A stretch of 64,000 nt of DNA, from assembly GCF_000701345.1 (NCBI RefSeq), contig NZ_JNIJ01000011.1, positions 124,001 through 188,000 on the forward strand, in the 5' to 3' direction. The stretch comes from Bradyrhizobium sp. URHD0069. Lineage in GTDB: Bacteria > Pseudomonadota > Alphaproteobacteria > Rhizobiales > Xanthobacteraceae. Below are positions 32,573 through 42,638 of this stretch, piece after piece (within the stretch, counting starts at the first letter, position 1; the number at the start of each line of letters is the position of its first letter). A program made the position numbers and the translations under genes. The notes below the pieces were generated by a model that saw only the letters and a program-made list of their open reading frames with translations, did no database searches and was not told the origin of the DNA.

Positions 32573-33313
32573 TCAAGCACCCGTCAAATCGTCAGGGTCC
32601 TGAGCACCTTCAAAGCGCGAGACGAGGTCAACAGGCAATGCGACCAATTTCGCCGAACGGCTGATCGATGATCCAAAAATGGCAGCTGCGGCAATCTGTT
32701 TTGCAAGCCGCGTGTACTCCGACCATACCAGATAAAGCATCAGAGGCGGCTGCTCTCCATGAGCCAGCAGCTGAGCGCAACGGTCCGGGGCGCCCTCTGT
32801 GAACCACCATCGCTGCGCGAGCGTGACGACCTTTCGAAAATTGCGGATGGTGCCTGATTGTTGGGCAGGAGGAACGCCAGCCAATCCGGCGCAGTAGGTC
32901 AGCCAATTGAGGCCGGCTAAGATGGCAATTGCGAAATCCGTCGCCGCAGTGCCGGTAAAGTCGATCACGGTCTCCGCGTGAGGCCGCTGAACAAGGTAAG
33001 CATCTATCATTTCCATTTGCCGGACCGGCTCGCTCAACAGTTCAAACTCGCGGGCGGGCACCATCATTACGTATCGTACCGCTTCGAGCCGCGTATGGTC
33101 CCAGACCGATCCAACATCGCCACTGGCGTCCGAAAGCGTTCGCCTGCAGGCCGGGTAGATCAATTTCCCCCGATCAACCTCATCCATGTATTGGGGAACG
33201 CGCTTGCCTAATTCGTCAAGAATGACGTCAGGCCCGACGAAACCGCCTGGCGATCTCTTCTCTGTCTTCTGAGCCGAATGCTTTTTCGGATACCAGTCAA
33301 ACAAGTCCGCCAC
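32573..33313 (-). CDS. Hypothetical protein, no recognised domain
   Basis: The 246-residue protein (MADLFDWYPKKHSAQKTEKRS...) is mixed helical, with no signal peptide and no motif I recognise. The frame is long, codon use is normal for the window and the antisense frames are weak, so it is likely real. A central segment (TVIDFTGTAATDFAIAILAGLNWLTYCAG) is hydrophobic enough for one or two membrane-associated helices. It sits alone, convergent with the GH79 gene, followed on its 5' side by a 22-bp tandem repeat. Function is unknown. Confidence 0.65.
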   Translation of the reverse strand: MADLFDWYPKKHSAQKTEKRSPGGFVGPDVILDELGKRVPQYMDEVDRGKLIYPACRRTLSDASGDVGSVWDHTRLEAVRYVMMVPAREFELLSEPVRQMEMIDAYLVQRPHAETVIDFTGTAATDFAIAILAGLNWLTYCAGLAGVPPAQQSGTIRNFRKVVTLAQRWWFTEGAPDRCAQLLAHGEQPPLMLYLVWSEYTRLAKQIAAAAIFGSSISRSAKLVALPVDLVSRFEGAQDPDDLTGA

Positions 33314-33566
33314 CCACTTGTCGCCGATCCACAGACTACGACCGCAATCGATTGAAGTTCAAGAAGCTTCGATCGAGGCGATCTCGTGAGTTCGGGCCAA
33401 AAGACCAGATGGAGAGCCTCCCCTCGGTTCTGAATGCCAAAAAATCAGATTCTCTTCCCGATCAGCGGCCGAACCTGGGACGTTGGTCGATCGCATCGCG
33501 CAACCAGGAGTCCACATCGCCCACGCACGATCCGACTTACTCGAGACAAAATGCCTGCCACGAAAT

Positions 33567-33610
33567 GCCTCATTTCCTGATCAAGAAAGCCTCATTTGCT
33601 GATCAAGAAT
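33567..33610 (+). repeat. Tandem 22-bp repeat with TGATCA cores
   Basis: GCCTCATTTCCTGATCAAGAAA (33567-33588) is repeated at once (33589-33610) with two mismatches. Each copy contains the palindrome TGATCA. It lies 31 nt upstream of the 33641 gene, where two regulator sites would make sense. The surrounding 33314-33640 holds no other supported gene. Confidence 0.5.
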
Positions 33611-33640
33611 GCCGGCGCTTCATAAACAATTCGGGGAATT

Positions 33641-33862
33641 ATGATGCGCACCAAGTGGTCTCTCACTATTCATCACGAAGATCGGGGCGAACGTTCCATC
33701 ATCTCGGAATGCCAATTCAACCATTTCGCGGACGTGCATGCGGCAATGAAAAGAAACAAGGGAAAAATCTTTGTAGTGGCTATTCCCAAGACGGCAAAGC
33801 CGATGGAAATCCAGGCGTTCCACAACCTGAAACAACTAGGATACGCCGTCGAAGCGCGATGA
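33641..33862 (+). CDS. Small hypothetical protein
   Basis: A 73-residue basic protein (MMRTKWSLTIHHEDRGERSIISECQFNHFADVHAAMKR...) with GGGG upstream of ATG 33641 (a second ATG at 33644 is equally possible). It has a beta-rich start and a helix, and reads as an intact short protein. No family is recognised. It is preceded by the tandem 22-bp repeat. Confidence 0.6.
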   Translation: MMRTKWSLTIHHEDRGERSIISECQFNHFADVHAAMKRNKGKIFVVAIPKTAKPMEIQAFHNLKQLGYAVEAR

Positions 33863-33942
33863 TGGGTTGGGCGGCGCATTGGTTGAGTTGCACGGCAACG
33901 ACGCCTGCCGGGACAGCAGCCTCGCGCTACCTTGAGGCCACG

Positions 33943-34191
33943 CTAGTGTGCATGAGCATCCAAAAAGCCAAAAATGGTGTTCATGTCGGACTGCGCAGGT
34001 AAGTCGCCGCCCGAATCATCGTCAATAACGCGTTGGCACGCTTCGATCGTGAGGATGTCGCCGAGGTCGCTGGCTGCCTCAAGGACAGTCCAGGCCGTTT
34101 CTACCCAGATATTGTCAGGCTTTGTCCAACTCGCAGCGATACACGAGGACTTCTCCGCGGATACGTGCCGCGCTCCTTCCGATGCCGTCAT
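33943..34191 (-). CDS. Small acidic hypothetical protein
   Basis: An 82-residue acidic protein (MTASEGARHVSAEKSSCIAASW...VIDDDSGGDLPAQ). AAGGGGGG lies 4 nt before the ATG at 34189-34191, a strong site that decides this start over the longer frame to 34245. No motif is recognised. Confidence 0.65.
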   Translation of the reverse strand: MTASEGARHVSAEKSSCIAASWTKPDNIWVETAWTVLEAASDLGDILTIEACQRVIDDDSGGDLPAQSDMNTIFGFLDAHAH

Positions 34192-34439
34192 TTGCCCCCC
34201 TTTGTCATCTTTCAGGGCTTCATAGGCATCTAGCTTTAAAAACAAGCCCGCGGATTGACTCGCATTTGAACTTGCCCCCTACGAAAAATTCACCATGCGA
34301 TCGCGGGCTGCCGCCAGGTAAACGTCCGTTCAATTAGTCAGGTACAAATCGGCGGAATTCGAATCTCCTTCGTTCAAATCTGCTCGCTATCGATGAGCCA
34401 CCGCTTCTTCACGGCGGCCAATCATTCGAGGCGATAGAC

Positions 34440-34643
34440 ATGAACCACTCGCTGTATAGCGCTGATCGTCAAACACACCGTCGGATTGTTGGCTCGGCGT
34501 TTGTCGCAATACTGATTATCACAACGCTCAGCACCGCGATCATGTCAAAATTCGAACAGGAATCGGTGCAGTCTTCAGTTGCCGTGCTTAAAGCCGGCAT
34601 ACCGGTTGTCACAACTGACGGCGGCTATTTCATCGTTCGTTGA
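34440..34643 (+). CDS. Small single-span membrane protein
   Basis: A 67-residue protein with a cytoplasmic start (MNHSLYSADRQTHRRI), one transmembrane helix (about 17-34, VGSAFVAILIITTLSTAIM) and an extracytoplasmic tail. GAGGCGATAG precedes the ATG. I recall short proteins of this shape as frequent in Bradyrhizobium. Function is unknown. Confidence 0.65.
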   Translation: MNHSLYSADRQTHRRIVGSAFVAILIITTLSTAIMSKFEQESVQSSVAVLKAGIPVVTTDGGYFIVR

Positions 34644-34952
34644 GGCGTGCCTGTTGCGAACAACTGCTGAAAGAGCGAGAACCACTCAAAGACTTTTCCG
34701 GTGATTGTGAGTGATGGCACCGCTACGCTCGTCGCTGCGCGCAGACATCAGGCCGGGCTGATCGAATGCGTCACCGAGTAGGATCGTTTTCCATGGCGAA
34801 CTTCGCAAAATTTTTCTCAGCATAAGCGCGCGAACGCCTGAATCTTTCATCCCCGCCCCTATTTCCCCATCCTGGTTTGACCGCGTCGCCTTACCGGCGC
34901 TCCTGAACAGTCCTTCATCTGCGGGCTTTTTGCAAAATGGCCCGCCGCCAGT
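34644..34952. other. Gap with no supported feature
   Basis: I see no convincing gene, repeat or strong hairpin in this stretch. It leads into the EcfG-type promoter at 34953. Confidence 0.4.
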
Positions 34953-34978
34953 GGAACCCCGGGAATTAGTTCAGGGTT
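34953..34978 (+). promoter_or_regulatory. Probable EcfG-type promoter
   Basis: GGAAC (34953-34957), 17 nt, GGTT (34975-34978), one base off the CGTT core. It is 41 nt upstream of the 35019 gene. Confidence 0.45.
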
Positions 34979-35018
34979 GAAACGTCCGAATTCACCGAGA
35001 ATTCACAGGAGGATAGGC

Positions 35019-35225
35019 ATGAAGCAGTCCGATATCTTCCGCGAAAACGCAGAGAACTGCGCTCATCTAGCGGAGTGCGCAGCCAACGAGCCCACGTATC
35101 ACAGGTACAAGAGAATGGAAGCCGCATGGCTGGCGTTGGCCAACGAACAAGATTGGCTTGACGGCGAGATAGCTCCGACCCACGAGGCAAACGGAACACC
35201 ACTGAATTCCAACGCGACCACATAG
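35019..35225 (+). CDS. Small hypothetical protein with helical Ala/Glu-rich core
   Basis: A 68-residue helical protein (MKQSDIFRENAENCAHLAECAANEPTYHRYKRMEAAWLALANEQDWLDG) with AGGAGG before the ATG. This type, with two Cys in a CAHLAEC pattern, is frequent in rhizobia, to my recollection, and is associated with stress promoters; a probable EcfG site lies upstream. A strong terminator follows immediately (35228). It is monocistronic. Confidence 0.75.
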   Translation: MKQSDIFRENAENCAHLAECAANEPTYHRYKRMEAAWLALANEQDWLDGEIAPTHEANGTPLNSNATT

Positions 35226-35227
35226 CA

Positions 35228-35258
35228 AAACGCCGCCTCGTCGGGGGCGGCGTTTCTG
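35228..35258 (+). terminator. Rho-independent terminator
   Basis: AAACGCCGCC (35228-35237) pairs with GGCGGCGTTT (35246-35255), an 8-nt loop and T-rich tail. It ends the 35019-35225 gene. Confidence 0.75.
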
Positions 35259-35419
35259 CTGATATCCGCCACGATCCGGCGGCCGATCGGCATCGATTAC
35301 CGTCCGATCTGATCGCGGACATCGCGCAGGCTTTGAACGAGGCATATAGTTGCACTCCTGGCTCGCGTAAGAGCCATGGCAAGAACCGACAGCGGCCCAT
35401 GACGGCGCAATTTTTTCGA

Positions 35420-37759
35420 CTAGCCAGCCGCCCGTCGAGGCATCGAATTCGAGGCTACGTCGGCCGGCGCGGGAATCTGCATCAGAATGGTTTGACCTGC
35501 GGATGCGATTTCGATTCCGCACTCCTGGAATCGTCGCTTCATGCGGCGGTTGAATTCGCGCTGGACTGGCCAGCGACCGCTGTCGGTGCAGCGAATCTGG
35601 CCGACGATCGACGCCATCGAGCCGTCCACCTTGTCGACGCCCCACAGTTCGAGATCGCCGCGGATCGCCTGGCGGTATTCGGGCTCGCGACGCATTTCCG
35701 CAACGATATCCTTGAGTATCTGGCCGGCGCGGTCGGTGTCTTCCTTGTAGGAAACGTTGACGCTGACGGCCGCATTACCGGCACCACGGCTTGAATTGGT
35801 GATCGTCGTCACGGCGCTGAAAGGAACGATGTGCACCGAGCCGTCACCGGCCCGCAGACGGATGGTGCGGATCGAAACATTCTCGACTGTCCCTGACAGG
35901 CCGGACACACTAACGTTGTCACCGACCTGGACAGTATTTTCCAGCAAGAGGAACAGCCCGGTAATGAGGTCCTGCACCAGTTTCTGCGAACCGAAGCCGA
36001 TGGCGATACCGACGATCCCGGCGCCGGCCAGCAACGGCGCAACGTTGACGCCGATTTCGCTCAGCGCCGTCAAACCAACCACCGTGACGATCAGGCACAG
36101 CAGCGCCGTTCGCAGCATCGGCTGAAAGGTACGCAGCCGCGCCGCGCGCGCGAAGTGACCGTCGCGCGACAGGGCATTGAGCTGGCGATCCATCAGCGCG
36201 TTGCTTGCCTCCCAGATCGCCGCCGCTGCAAGCGCGGCGATGCCGATCGTCACTACCGCCGACAACAACCGGCTGCCGATCTGGCCGCCGTAGAACCAGA
36301 CGATGGCATCCATACCCCAGACTTCAAGCAGTGCAACGAAGCCGATGAAGGCGATGACAGCCGAGACGATTTTGCGCAGTAGCGGCAGATAGCGATTGGC
36401 GCGGGCCTCGAGGCCGGGGAAGCGCTGCAGGATATCCGGGCTGATGCTGAAACCGCGATCGATCAGGCTCAGCACCGCGATGGTGGCGAGCCGCGCGATC
36501 AGTGCGACCGCGACGGTGCCCGCAAAATACTGTAGCAGCAGTGAGTAACCATTGCGGATATTCAGCGCCCACACAGCCCACAGTGCGAGGTCCAAAGCGA
36601 TCGCAAGATAGTGCCACAGGCTGGCGACGCGATTGCGCACCCTGGCCGCTGCGCCCTCGCGGCCGGCCGGCGCGCGAATGGCCTCGGCGACCTGCCGGCG
36701 ACACTGCAGGATGATGACGACGATGAAGAGGTGAACGACCAGCATCACCAGACGCAGCAGCGCGGCGTAGCCGGCGCGATGCAAGCCCAGCAGCAGCGCC
36801 ACATTGGCAAAGGCGATGCCCGATACGCCGACGGTGACGATGCGTCGAGCCCAGATTTCGATATAGGCCGCGGTCTCGGCGCGAACGCGAAACAGACCGA
36901 AAGGTCCCGCCAGCGCCCGCGCGACACAGATCAGCCCGCGCGACAGCGCGTAGGCATTCACGACCGCGAGGATCACAAGCCGGGTAGTTGCGAGATCGCC
37001 GATCTCGGTACCCAACAACATCGAGGCGACACCGACGAAGACGAGCACCGGCAGCAGCTCGAGCGCGAGACGCGCCAGCACGAACGGCAGCCTGATCAGC
37101 GATTGCCAGGCACGCGCCAGACTAAGACGCCGTTTTTGCAGTGCGGGCTCTGCGATGATATCCGCCGCCGAGGATGGCGGATCGCCTATCGCCAGCGTCT
37201 GCGCCGGCGCCCGCGCCGTTCGCGGAAGGCGCGCTTCCAGCAGAACTACCGGCCGCTTGATGAGACGGAAAATCAACCATTCGACAGCGAAGGCGCAACC
37301 GAACACCAACGCCAGTTTCCACGCGATATCGAGTAACTGATTATAAGCGGACGGATCGTTGGCCGTTCGCACGATCCAATAGTAGAACGCTGGAAAGCGC
37401 GTCAGCGTCCGCGCCATGTAGGCGATCTCTTGCGAGATCTCGCCGACCTGCTCGGACACCGTCAGCAAGAGCTGTGCGCCAAGGCTGTCCGCCGTGAGTG
37501 GAACCGCGGGTTGCGGTCCGGGCGCGGGTTGCGCCTCCGGTGAGGCAGTGGCGATAGCACGCAGCGTAGCGATCATCTGCGCGCGCTTCGTGTCGTCCTG
37601 AAGCGTATCGAGCGCCCGCTTCGCCTGATCGGGCGTCAGCACATCGGCGTTGTTCGTGGCTGAGACGGCTGCCTTAGGCGCAGCGCCCGTCTGAGCAAAA
37701 GAAGGCAAGGCAAACAACGCGCAGGCGAGCAGGATTGACGGGAACAGTTTGTGCGACAC
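35420..37759 (-). CDS. Large MscS-family mechanosensitive channel
   Basis: The 779-residue protein has a signal peptide (LFPSILLACALFALPSFAQT), a periplasmic helical region (to about 130) and at least nine membrane segments. The MscS core follows: the pore helix with GAGIVGIAIGFGSQKLVQDLITG and the beta domain VQVGDNVSVSGLSGTVENVSIR, then a cytoplasmic alpha/beta end. It is of the large MscK/YbdG-like type that protects against hypo-osmotic shock. I chose GTG at 37759 because AAAGGGG precedes it; a GTG at 37783 is the alternative. It stands alone. Confidence 0.85.
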   Translation of the reverse strand: MSHKLFPSILLACALFALPSFAQTGAAPKAAVSATNNADVLTPDQAKRALDTLQDDTKRAQMIATLRAIATASPEAQPAPGPQPAVPLTADSLGAQLLLTVSEQVGEISQEIAYMARTLTRFPAFYYWIVRTANDPSAYNQLLDIAWKLALVFGCAFAVEWLIFRLIKRPVVLLEARLPRTARAPAQTLAIGDPPSSAADIIAEPALQKRRLSLARAWQSLIRLPFVLARLALELLPVLVFVGVASMLLGTEIGDLATTRLVILAVVNAYALSRGLICVARALAGPFGLFRVRAETAAYIEIWARRIVTVGVSGIAFANVALLLGLHRAGYAALLRLVMLVVHLFIVVIILQCRRQVAEAIRAPAGREGAAARVRNRVASLWHYLAIALDLALWAVWALNIRNGYSLLLQYFAGTVAVALIARLATIAVLSLIDRGFSISPDILQRFPGLEARANRYLPLLRKIVSAVIAFIGFVALLEVWGMDAIVWFYGGQIGSRLLSAVVTIGIAALAAAAIWEASNALMDRQLNALSRDGHFARAARLRTFQPMLRTALLCLIVTVVGLTALSEIGVNVAPLLAGAGIVGIAIGFGSQKLVQDLITGLFLLLENTVQVGDNVSVSGLSGTVENVSIRTIRLRAGDGSVHIVPFSAVTTITNSSRGAGNAAVSVNVSYKEDTDRAGQILKDIVAEMRREPEYRQAIRGDLELWGVDKVDGSMASIVGQIRCTDSGRWPVQREFNRRMKRRFQECGIEIASAGQTILMQIPAPADVASNSMPRRAAG

Positions 37760-38201
37760 GAAGGCCCCTTTGAATACGTGCACAATAGCAAAACCGGAAT
37801 CGGTACCAGCCTTCGCGCATGCGTCATGTCGGATCGCCCCTTTTCGCCGCTATCGTGTGTCGGAATTTTGCCACTGTGGCGGCTTTCTCTTGGCATTTGC
37901 CGCATCACAAAAATGCCGCAGCGACTAATCGCCGGTAGCTTCGACGCCTATTCTGGGCGCTGGGCATCCAGGGATAGGCTGCGGAGGTCTTCCACGACCC
38001 GACCTCCAACACAGATTCCCGTCATCCCTGCTCAGCACCCTTTGCAGATGCCTTTCATCTTCTGATCGACTTTCGGGGATCTCGGCGTCACCTGGCATTG
38101 AAGGGCCGGGTGCAGTCGTTCGAGTCTGTCGCCGACGCCCTAAAGCAGCGGTGGAAGTAGCTTCAGCGCTCTGCGGCCAAGAGCTGTGTATACCGAAAAA
38201 C
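37760..38201. other. Gap before the insertion-sequence gene
   Basis: No gene or clear terminator is visible. One terminal repeat of the insertion element at 38202-39218 must lie near the right end of this gap, but I could not fix it. Confidence 0.35.
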
Positions 38202-39218
38202 TCAAACCCGGACGTAATGATGGTGAAGTCCGCCAAGGATGGCGTGCGATTTGATGCTTCCAATTCGCTGAATTTGGCGAGTGACCGGCGCATCCTTATC
38301 CAGTGATCGATGCGTCCTGATGTCATTGTAATAGCGTGCGTACGATTGCAGAATCCGGTGCAGATGCACCTCGCCCAAGACAATGATGTGGTCCACACAC
38401 TCGCGCCGGATCGATCCGATCAGTCGTTCGGCAAAGCCGTTCTGCCAGGGTGAGGCTGGTGCAGTAGGCTTGTCCCGGATGCCCATGGCGCGCAATCGGC
38501 GCGTGACGACGCGGCCATAGATCCGGTCGCGATCGCGGATAAGGTAGTGCGGAGCCTCATCCCAAGGAAATGCCTCCGTGATCTGACGTGCAACCCATTC
38601 GGCCGTGGGATTTGCTGTGACGTTGATCCAGATGAGGTCTCTGCGGTCGAGCCGGACGATGACGAAGGCATAGAGCAGATCGAAACCGATAGTTGGAACG
38701 ACGAACAAGTCCATGGCGGCAATGTCTGGCGCGTGGTTACGCAAGAAGGTCCGCCAGCCCTGGCTGGGCGTCCCCCGCCGTTTGACCATGTACTTGGCGA
38801 CGCTCGACTGCGCGACCTCAAACCCGAGCTTGAGCAGTTCGCCGTGGATGCGTGGCGCGCCCCAAAGCGGATTTTCGACGCTCATCCGCCGGATCAATAC
38901 GCGCAGCTCCGTGTCGATCGGCGGTCGCCCTCCCGATGGGCGCGACTTCCAACGCCAGTAGCGGCGAAAGCCGGCCCTGTGCCACCGCACGAGCGTCTCG
39001 GGCTGGATGATTGTGAGGACCTGCAGGATTGATGGAAACCAGCGATACAGCTGGATCAAGAACCAGCGATCATGGTTCGTGAGCCGGACGCGACCATGCA
39101 GTCCACGCCTCAAGACAATCAACTGATGTCGAAGCGCCGCGTTCTCAGCCTCAAGCCGCAACTTCGACTTGAATGGCGAGGCCAGAACGGCCAGAACGAA
39201 ACAGAACAGCCCGATCAT
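38202..39218 (-). CDS. IS transposase, DDE integrase-core type
   Basis: The 338-residue transposase has an N-terminal helical/helix-turn-helix region (ENAALRHQLIVLRR) and a retroviral-type integrase core. The catalytic acidic residues are in AAMDLFVVP, IRDRDRIYG and NGFAERLIGSIRRE. It has the form of IS481/IS3-like single-ORF transposases widespread in Bradyrhizobium. Full length is retained, so the copy may be active. Its 5' side abuts the truncated secreted-protein gene at 39241. I could not identify inverted repeats or a target duplication with certainty. Confidence 0.8.
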   Translation of the reverse strand: MIGLFCFVLAVLASPFKSKLRLEAENAALRHQLIVLRRGLHGRVRLTNHDRWFLIQLYRWFPSILQVLTIIQPETLVRWHRAGFRRYWRWKSRPSGGRPPIDTELRVLIRRMSVENPLWGAPRIHGELLKLGFEVAQSSVAKYMVKRRGTPSQGWRTFLRNHAPDIAAMDLFVVPTIGFDLLYAFVIVRLDRRDLIWINVTANPTAEWVARQITEAFPWDEAPHYLIRDRDRIYGRVVTRRLRAMGIRDKPTAPASPWQNGFAERLIGSIRRECVDHIIVLGEVHLHRILQSYARYYNDIRTHRSLDKDAPVTRQIQRIGSIKSHAILGGLHHHYVRV

Positions 39219-39240
39219 TCCGCCAGCTTAGGCGATTCCA

Positions 39241-41727
39241 TCACGTCATCAACTCTGGTAAGGTTTTCGGTACACACAATGGCTCGGGCAACCTGGTGTA
39301 CCAGTTCACACGATCGGGCTCGAACACTGCACCTTTGACTATCAATTTCAGCGTATCAGGAACGGGAACGCTGCCGGGGAGCGACTTCACCGTCACCGGC
39401 GCAAACAGCTTCTCGACGGCAGGGGCAGCCGATCCGAACCTCCAGTCCTTCAACACCTACGCCGTGAAGCTCGCGCAATACGCAACCACAGGCGCGGCCG
39501 ACGGTGCCATTCCGACCAACCCGCACGCCAATTCCGCAACCGACGTCTACCTGTACGAGACCTGGGCGCGGCCGAACATGGTTACAGTTGCGCTTGTCGC
39601 GAACACGAACGACCAGACGGGGGCCGTCACGACGACGACGACGACGGCGCCGGAGTATTACCTCTCGCTCGAGGCGATGACAGCGGATCTGCGCGCCGCC
39701 TACGAGGGCCTCGCCGCGGCAAATCCAATCTTCGCGGGTGTGGCTCCCGTTGGAGCGGCCTTCCTGCGCGCCGTTCAGGACGGCACGGCGACGCGCGATC
39801 CTTACGCACCCGACGCGGGCACGGACGGCAAGGTCGACCTGTGGTGGGACGACAACTTGCATGCCAGCAAGTACGGCTCCTATCTCAGTGCGCTCACCCT
39901 GTTCGGAACGCTCACGGGTCTCGATCCCCGCTCGCCGGGTCCCGCCGAGCACGCCGCGGCCGATCTCGGCATCACAGAGGCAGAGGCCGCGGCGCTGCAA
40001 CGGGTCGCGGCGGCGACGCTCGGCTTCTCGCTCGATGCGCATTGGACGACCCCCGGACAGGTAACCGAACTGCCGGGCGGCATCACGGGGTTGCTCGCGA
40101 CCGCCGGATCGTTCGGCTTCTCAGATTCCGACGTGGCCGACATGCACAACATCACAGTCACCCCACTAACGCCGGGCGCAGTCGGCACATTCACTGCCGT
40201 ATTACACACCGATACCACCGGAGACGGGACGGGAGGTACGATCAACTGGCTTTTCACCGTGGACAACGCTGCCGTTGCGTTCCTCGCCCCCGGCGAAACA
40301 CGCGTCGAGCACTTCTCGTCACGATTTCCGACGCCAACGGTGGCTTGGCCCAGCGCGACATCGCGGTCACCATCAACGGAAGCTACAATGACGCGCCGGT
40401 GGCGTCGAACGATTTTGCCTATTCTCAAGTTGCCGGCATTTCGGTCGATGCGCCTGGCGTTCTCGGTAACGATACAGATCCAGAGGGAGACCCGCTTGTT
40501 GTGAGCGCCGTAAACGGGCTCGGGGTCAATGTCGGCATCCCCACGGCCGGCACCCATGGCCATTTGGCACTGTTTTCGAACGGACATTATGGCTACGCGG
40601 CTGACAACAGCGCGGCCCTGGCCTTGGCACCGACCGGGAGCCACCTGCACGACACCTTCAGCTATACGGTCAGCGATGGTCACGGCGGCACGGCCAGTGC
40701 CACGCTCGACATCACACTCAACCGTGGCCCGGGCGCGGCGGCCGATACGGCCATAGCGACGACGGGCATCGGCGGCACCGCCTCGGGCAACGTGCTTGCC
40801 AACGACAGCGACGCCGACGGCGACGGCCTCGCCGCGGCGGCGGGCACAATGCTCGGATCGCACGGCACCTTGGTGCTGAGCGCGGACGGCGGCTACACCT
40901 ACACCGTCACCAACCTGACCGGCGCCGCGGGCAGCCAGCTGCACGACATCTTCAGCTATACGGTCAGCGATGGTCACGGTGGCACGGCCAGTGCGGCGCT
41001 CGACATCACGCTCAATCGCCCGCCAATTGCCGCCAATGACTCAACTGCCGTTACCAAAGGCGGAACTTTTCACGGAAACTTACTGACCAACGACTCTGAC
41101 CCCGATGGCGACGCAATCGGGCTTACGGGCGTTGTTGGCGGTAGTTTCGGGCACAGCATCGCCGGCACATACGGCTCCTTCACCCTGAATGCGGATGGCA
41201 GTTACACCTATGTCGCCGCGAAGGGCGCCTTGCCGGACCAAATCGTCCCCCAGGATACATTCACGTACACCTTCGGGGACGGGCATGGCGGCAACACTCA
41301 GGCGACTGTGAGCGTTGTCGTTCTCAATCCCAGTCAGTCCTATCAGGCCGGCACCAATACCACGCTGAATGGCGGCAACGGCCTGGACGTGCTCGACGGC
41401 TCGTTCGGGCACGACACTCTGCTGGGTGGCAACGGACCCGATGTGCTGATCGGCGGAGTGGGTGACTCACTCACTGGCGGCAATAGTCCGGATACTTTCC
41501 TGTTCAGGCCCGGCTTCGGCGCGAACACCATCACCGATTTCGATGTGCACAACGACGCGGTGCAGATCGACAAGTCAGTGTTTCAAAACCTGGCCGACCT
41601 GTTCGCACACGCGAGCAATTCCGCCGCGGGGGTAGTCATCAATGATGGGGCGGGGAATACAATCACATTCACAGGCGTAACGCTTGCCGACCTGCAAGCC
41701 CACCAAAGCGACTTCCACTTGGTTTGA
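39241..41727 (+). pseudogene. Secreted SGNH-like/VCBS/RTX protein, truncated and frameshifted
   Basis: Coding begins right at the IS edge and lacks a native start. About 360 codons show an SGNH-hydrolase-like domain, ending with LWWDDNLHASKYGSYLS, with the D..H of the family. Near 40316 the frame shifts by one base. The next frame carries cadherin/VCBS-like repeats (about four, with ANDSDADGDGL and TLNADGSYTYV), then RTX-type glycine-rich motifs (GGNGLDVLDG, GGNGPDVLIG) and a C-terminal end typical of type I secretion. The original would have been above 830 residues. The IS and the shift mean no intact product is made. Confidence 0.75.
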
Positions 41728-42053
41728 CTGAGAAGCGGTTCGGTCAAATCCCGGCGAGCCCGCGGATCGAACGATAAGATTTGACAGGGGTTGTTAGCGT
41801 TTTGGCGGCGCCGGCACTAGCGGTAGCTTTGGTCAGCGAAGCAGGCACCAGGGCTGAAGCTCGAAGTCGTGCTTTTCCCGTTTTCTGGCGCTCAATAGGC
41901 TGCGCACGAGCCGACGCAGTCGCTCTGGAAAACGAGTGGCGTTGGCAAGCCGAAACTTGTGTATCCCAATTCGATTTGACTGAGCGATACCGAATACAAT
42001 CGAGAAATATACGAACAGATTCGCCTGCCAACCCTAGCGCGCAGTGGGATTAT

Positions 42054-42275
42054 TCTTCGGTCTCCAAGGCGAGTCTCCAGAAAACGGGAGTTTTCCTGGA
42101 TTCGGCTGGAGACTTTCGGGAATTTTTGGCCGAAAAAGTGCGAACGCCGGTCTCCAGAGACTTTCGACGATAAGAAAAGCCCGCATTTGGCGGGCCTTTC
42201 TCGTCAAGAAAAGGAAATTCTCCAAAAACAGGAATGGGTGGCTGGAGTGAGAGGATTCGAACTCACGCATTCCCG
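42054..42275. repeat. Dispersed repeat, copy A, with tRNA 3'-end-like tail
   Basis: The most degenerate of three related copies (see 52415-52625 and 60378-60600). Shared blocks in order: GTCTCC, AAAACGGGA, GGAGACT, a second GAGAC, the hairpin GCCCGCATTTGGCGGGC, then TGGCTGG...GAGGATTCGAAC. The last block read on the minus strand is a tRNA T-loop/acceptor/CCA end (GTTCGAATCCTCTCACTCCA). On the minus strand the hairpin reads as a terminator followed by TTTT. The rest of 41728-42400 holds no supported gene. Confidence 0.6.
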
Positions 42276-42400
42276 ATCGAACCGCGTCTCTGGGCGGGGC
42301 TCGTCGAATTCGGGAATGCGACGGATCGGGCCGTTGGGCCTTTCGTTGAGGGCCGCGGCGTTGACGCGCTGGCCCCGACGCTTGCTACGCAACTCCAACG

Positions 42401-42600
42401 CTACGCGATGCGCAGAGCCTGAGTTGGTGGTGGCCGAGCGACCAGCGATGCGAGCCGCCTCAGATTCTGAGCGATGGCGGCCAGAACAAACTCATCCTGG
42501 GCGCCTCGTGGACCATGCAGGCTGGCGCGCGCAAATCGGTAATCGCCGCGATGGCCGAGGAGAGGACGCAGCGTGCTACAGCAATCTCGAGGTGTCGAAC
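42401..42600 (-). pseudogene. IS1182-like transposase C-terminal remnant
   Basis: The minus-strand frame reads the end of an IS1182/IS5-type transposase (LHGPRGAQDEFVLAAIAQNL-RRLASLVARPPP) and stops at 42401. Upstream the frame degenerates and the catalytic core is missing. It sits between repeat copy A and the CoA ligase gene. It marks old transposition in this accessory boundary. Confidence 0.55.
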
Positions 42601-42638
42601 AAAGACGGCGGCAAGCAGTTGGATGCCGCCAGCGAACG

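Noticed and set aside
36611..37336. Plus-strand open frame of about 240 codons opposite the MscS-type channel.
   Set aside because: Antisense to clearly coding membrane helices; the product is an Arg/Gln/Asp-rich artefact of GC-rich codons.
39880..40977. Minus-strand frame of about 365 codons in the RTX region.
   Set aside because: Antisense to the repetitive VCBS region, which creates open frames by composition.
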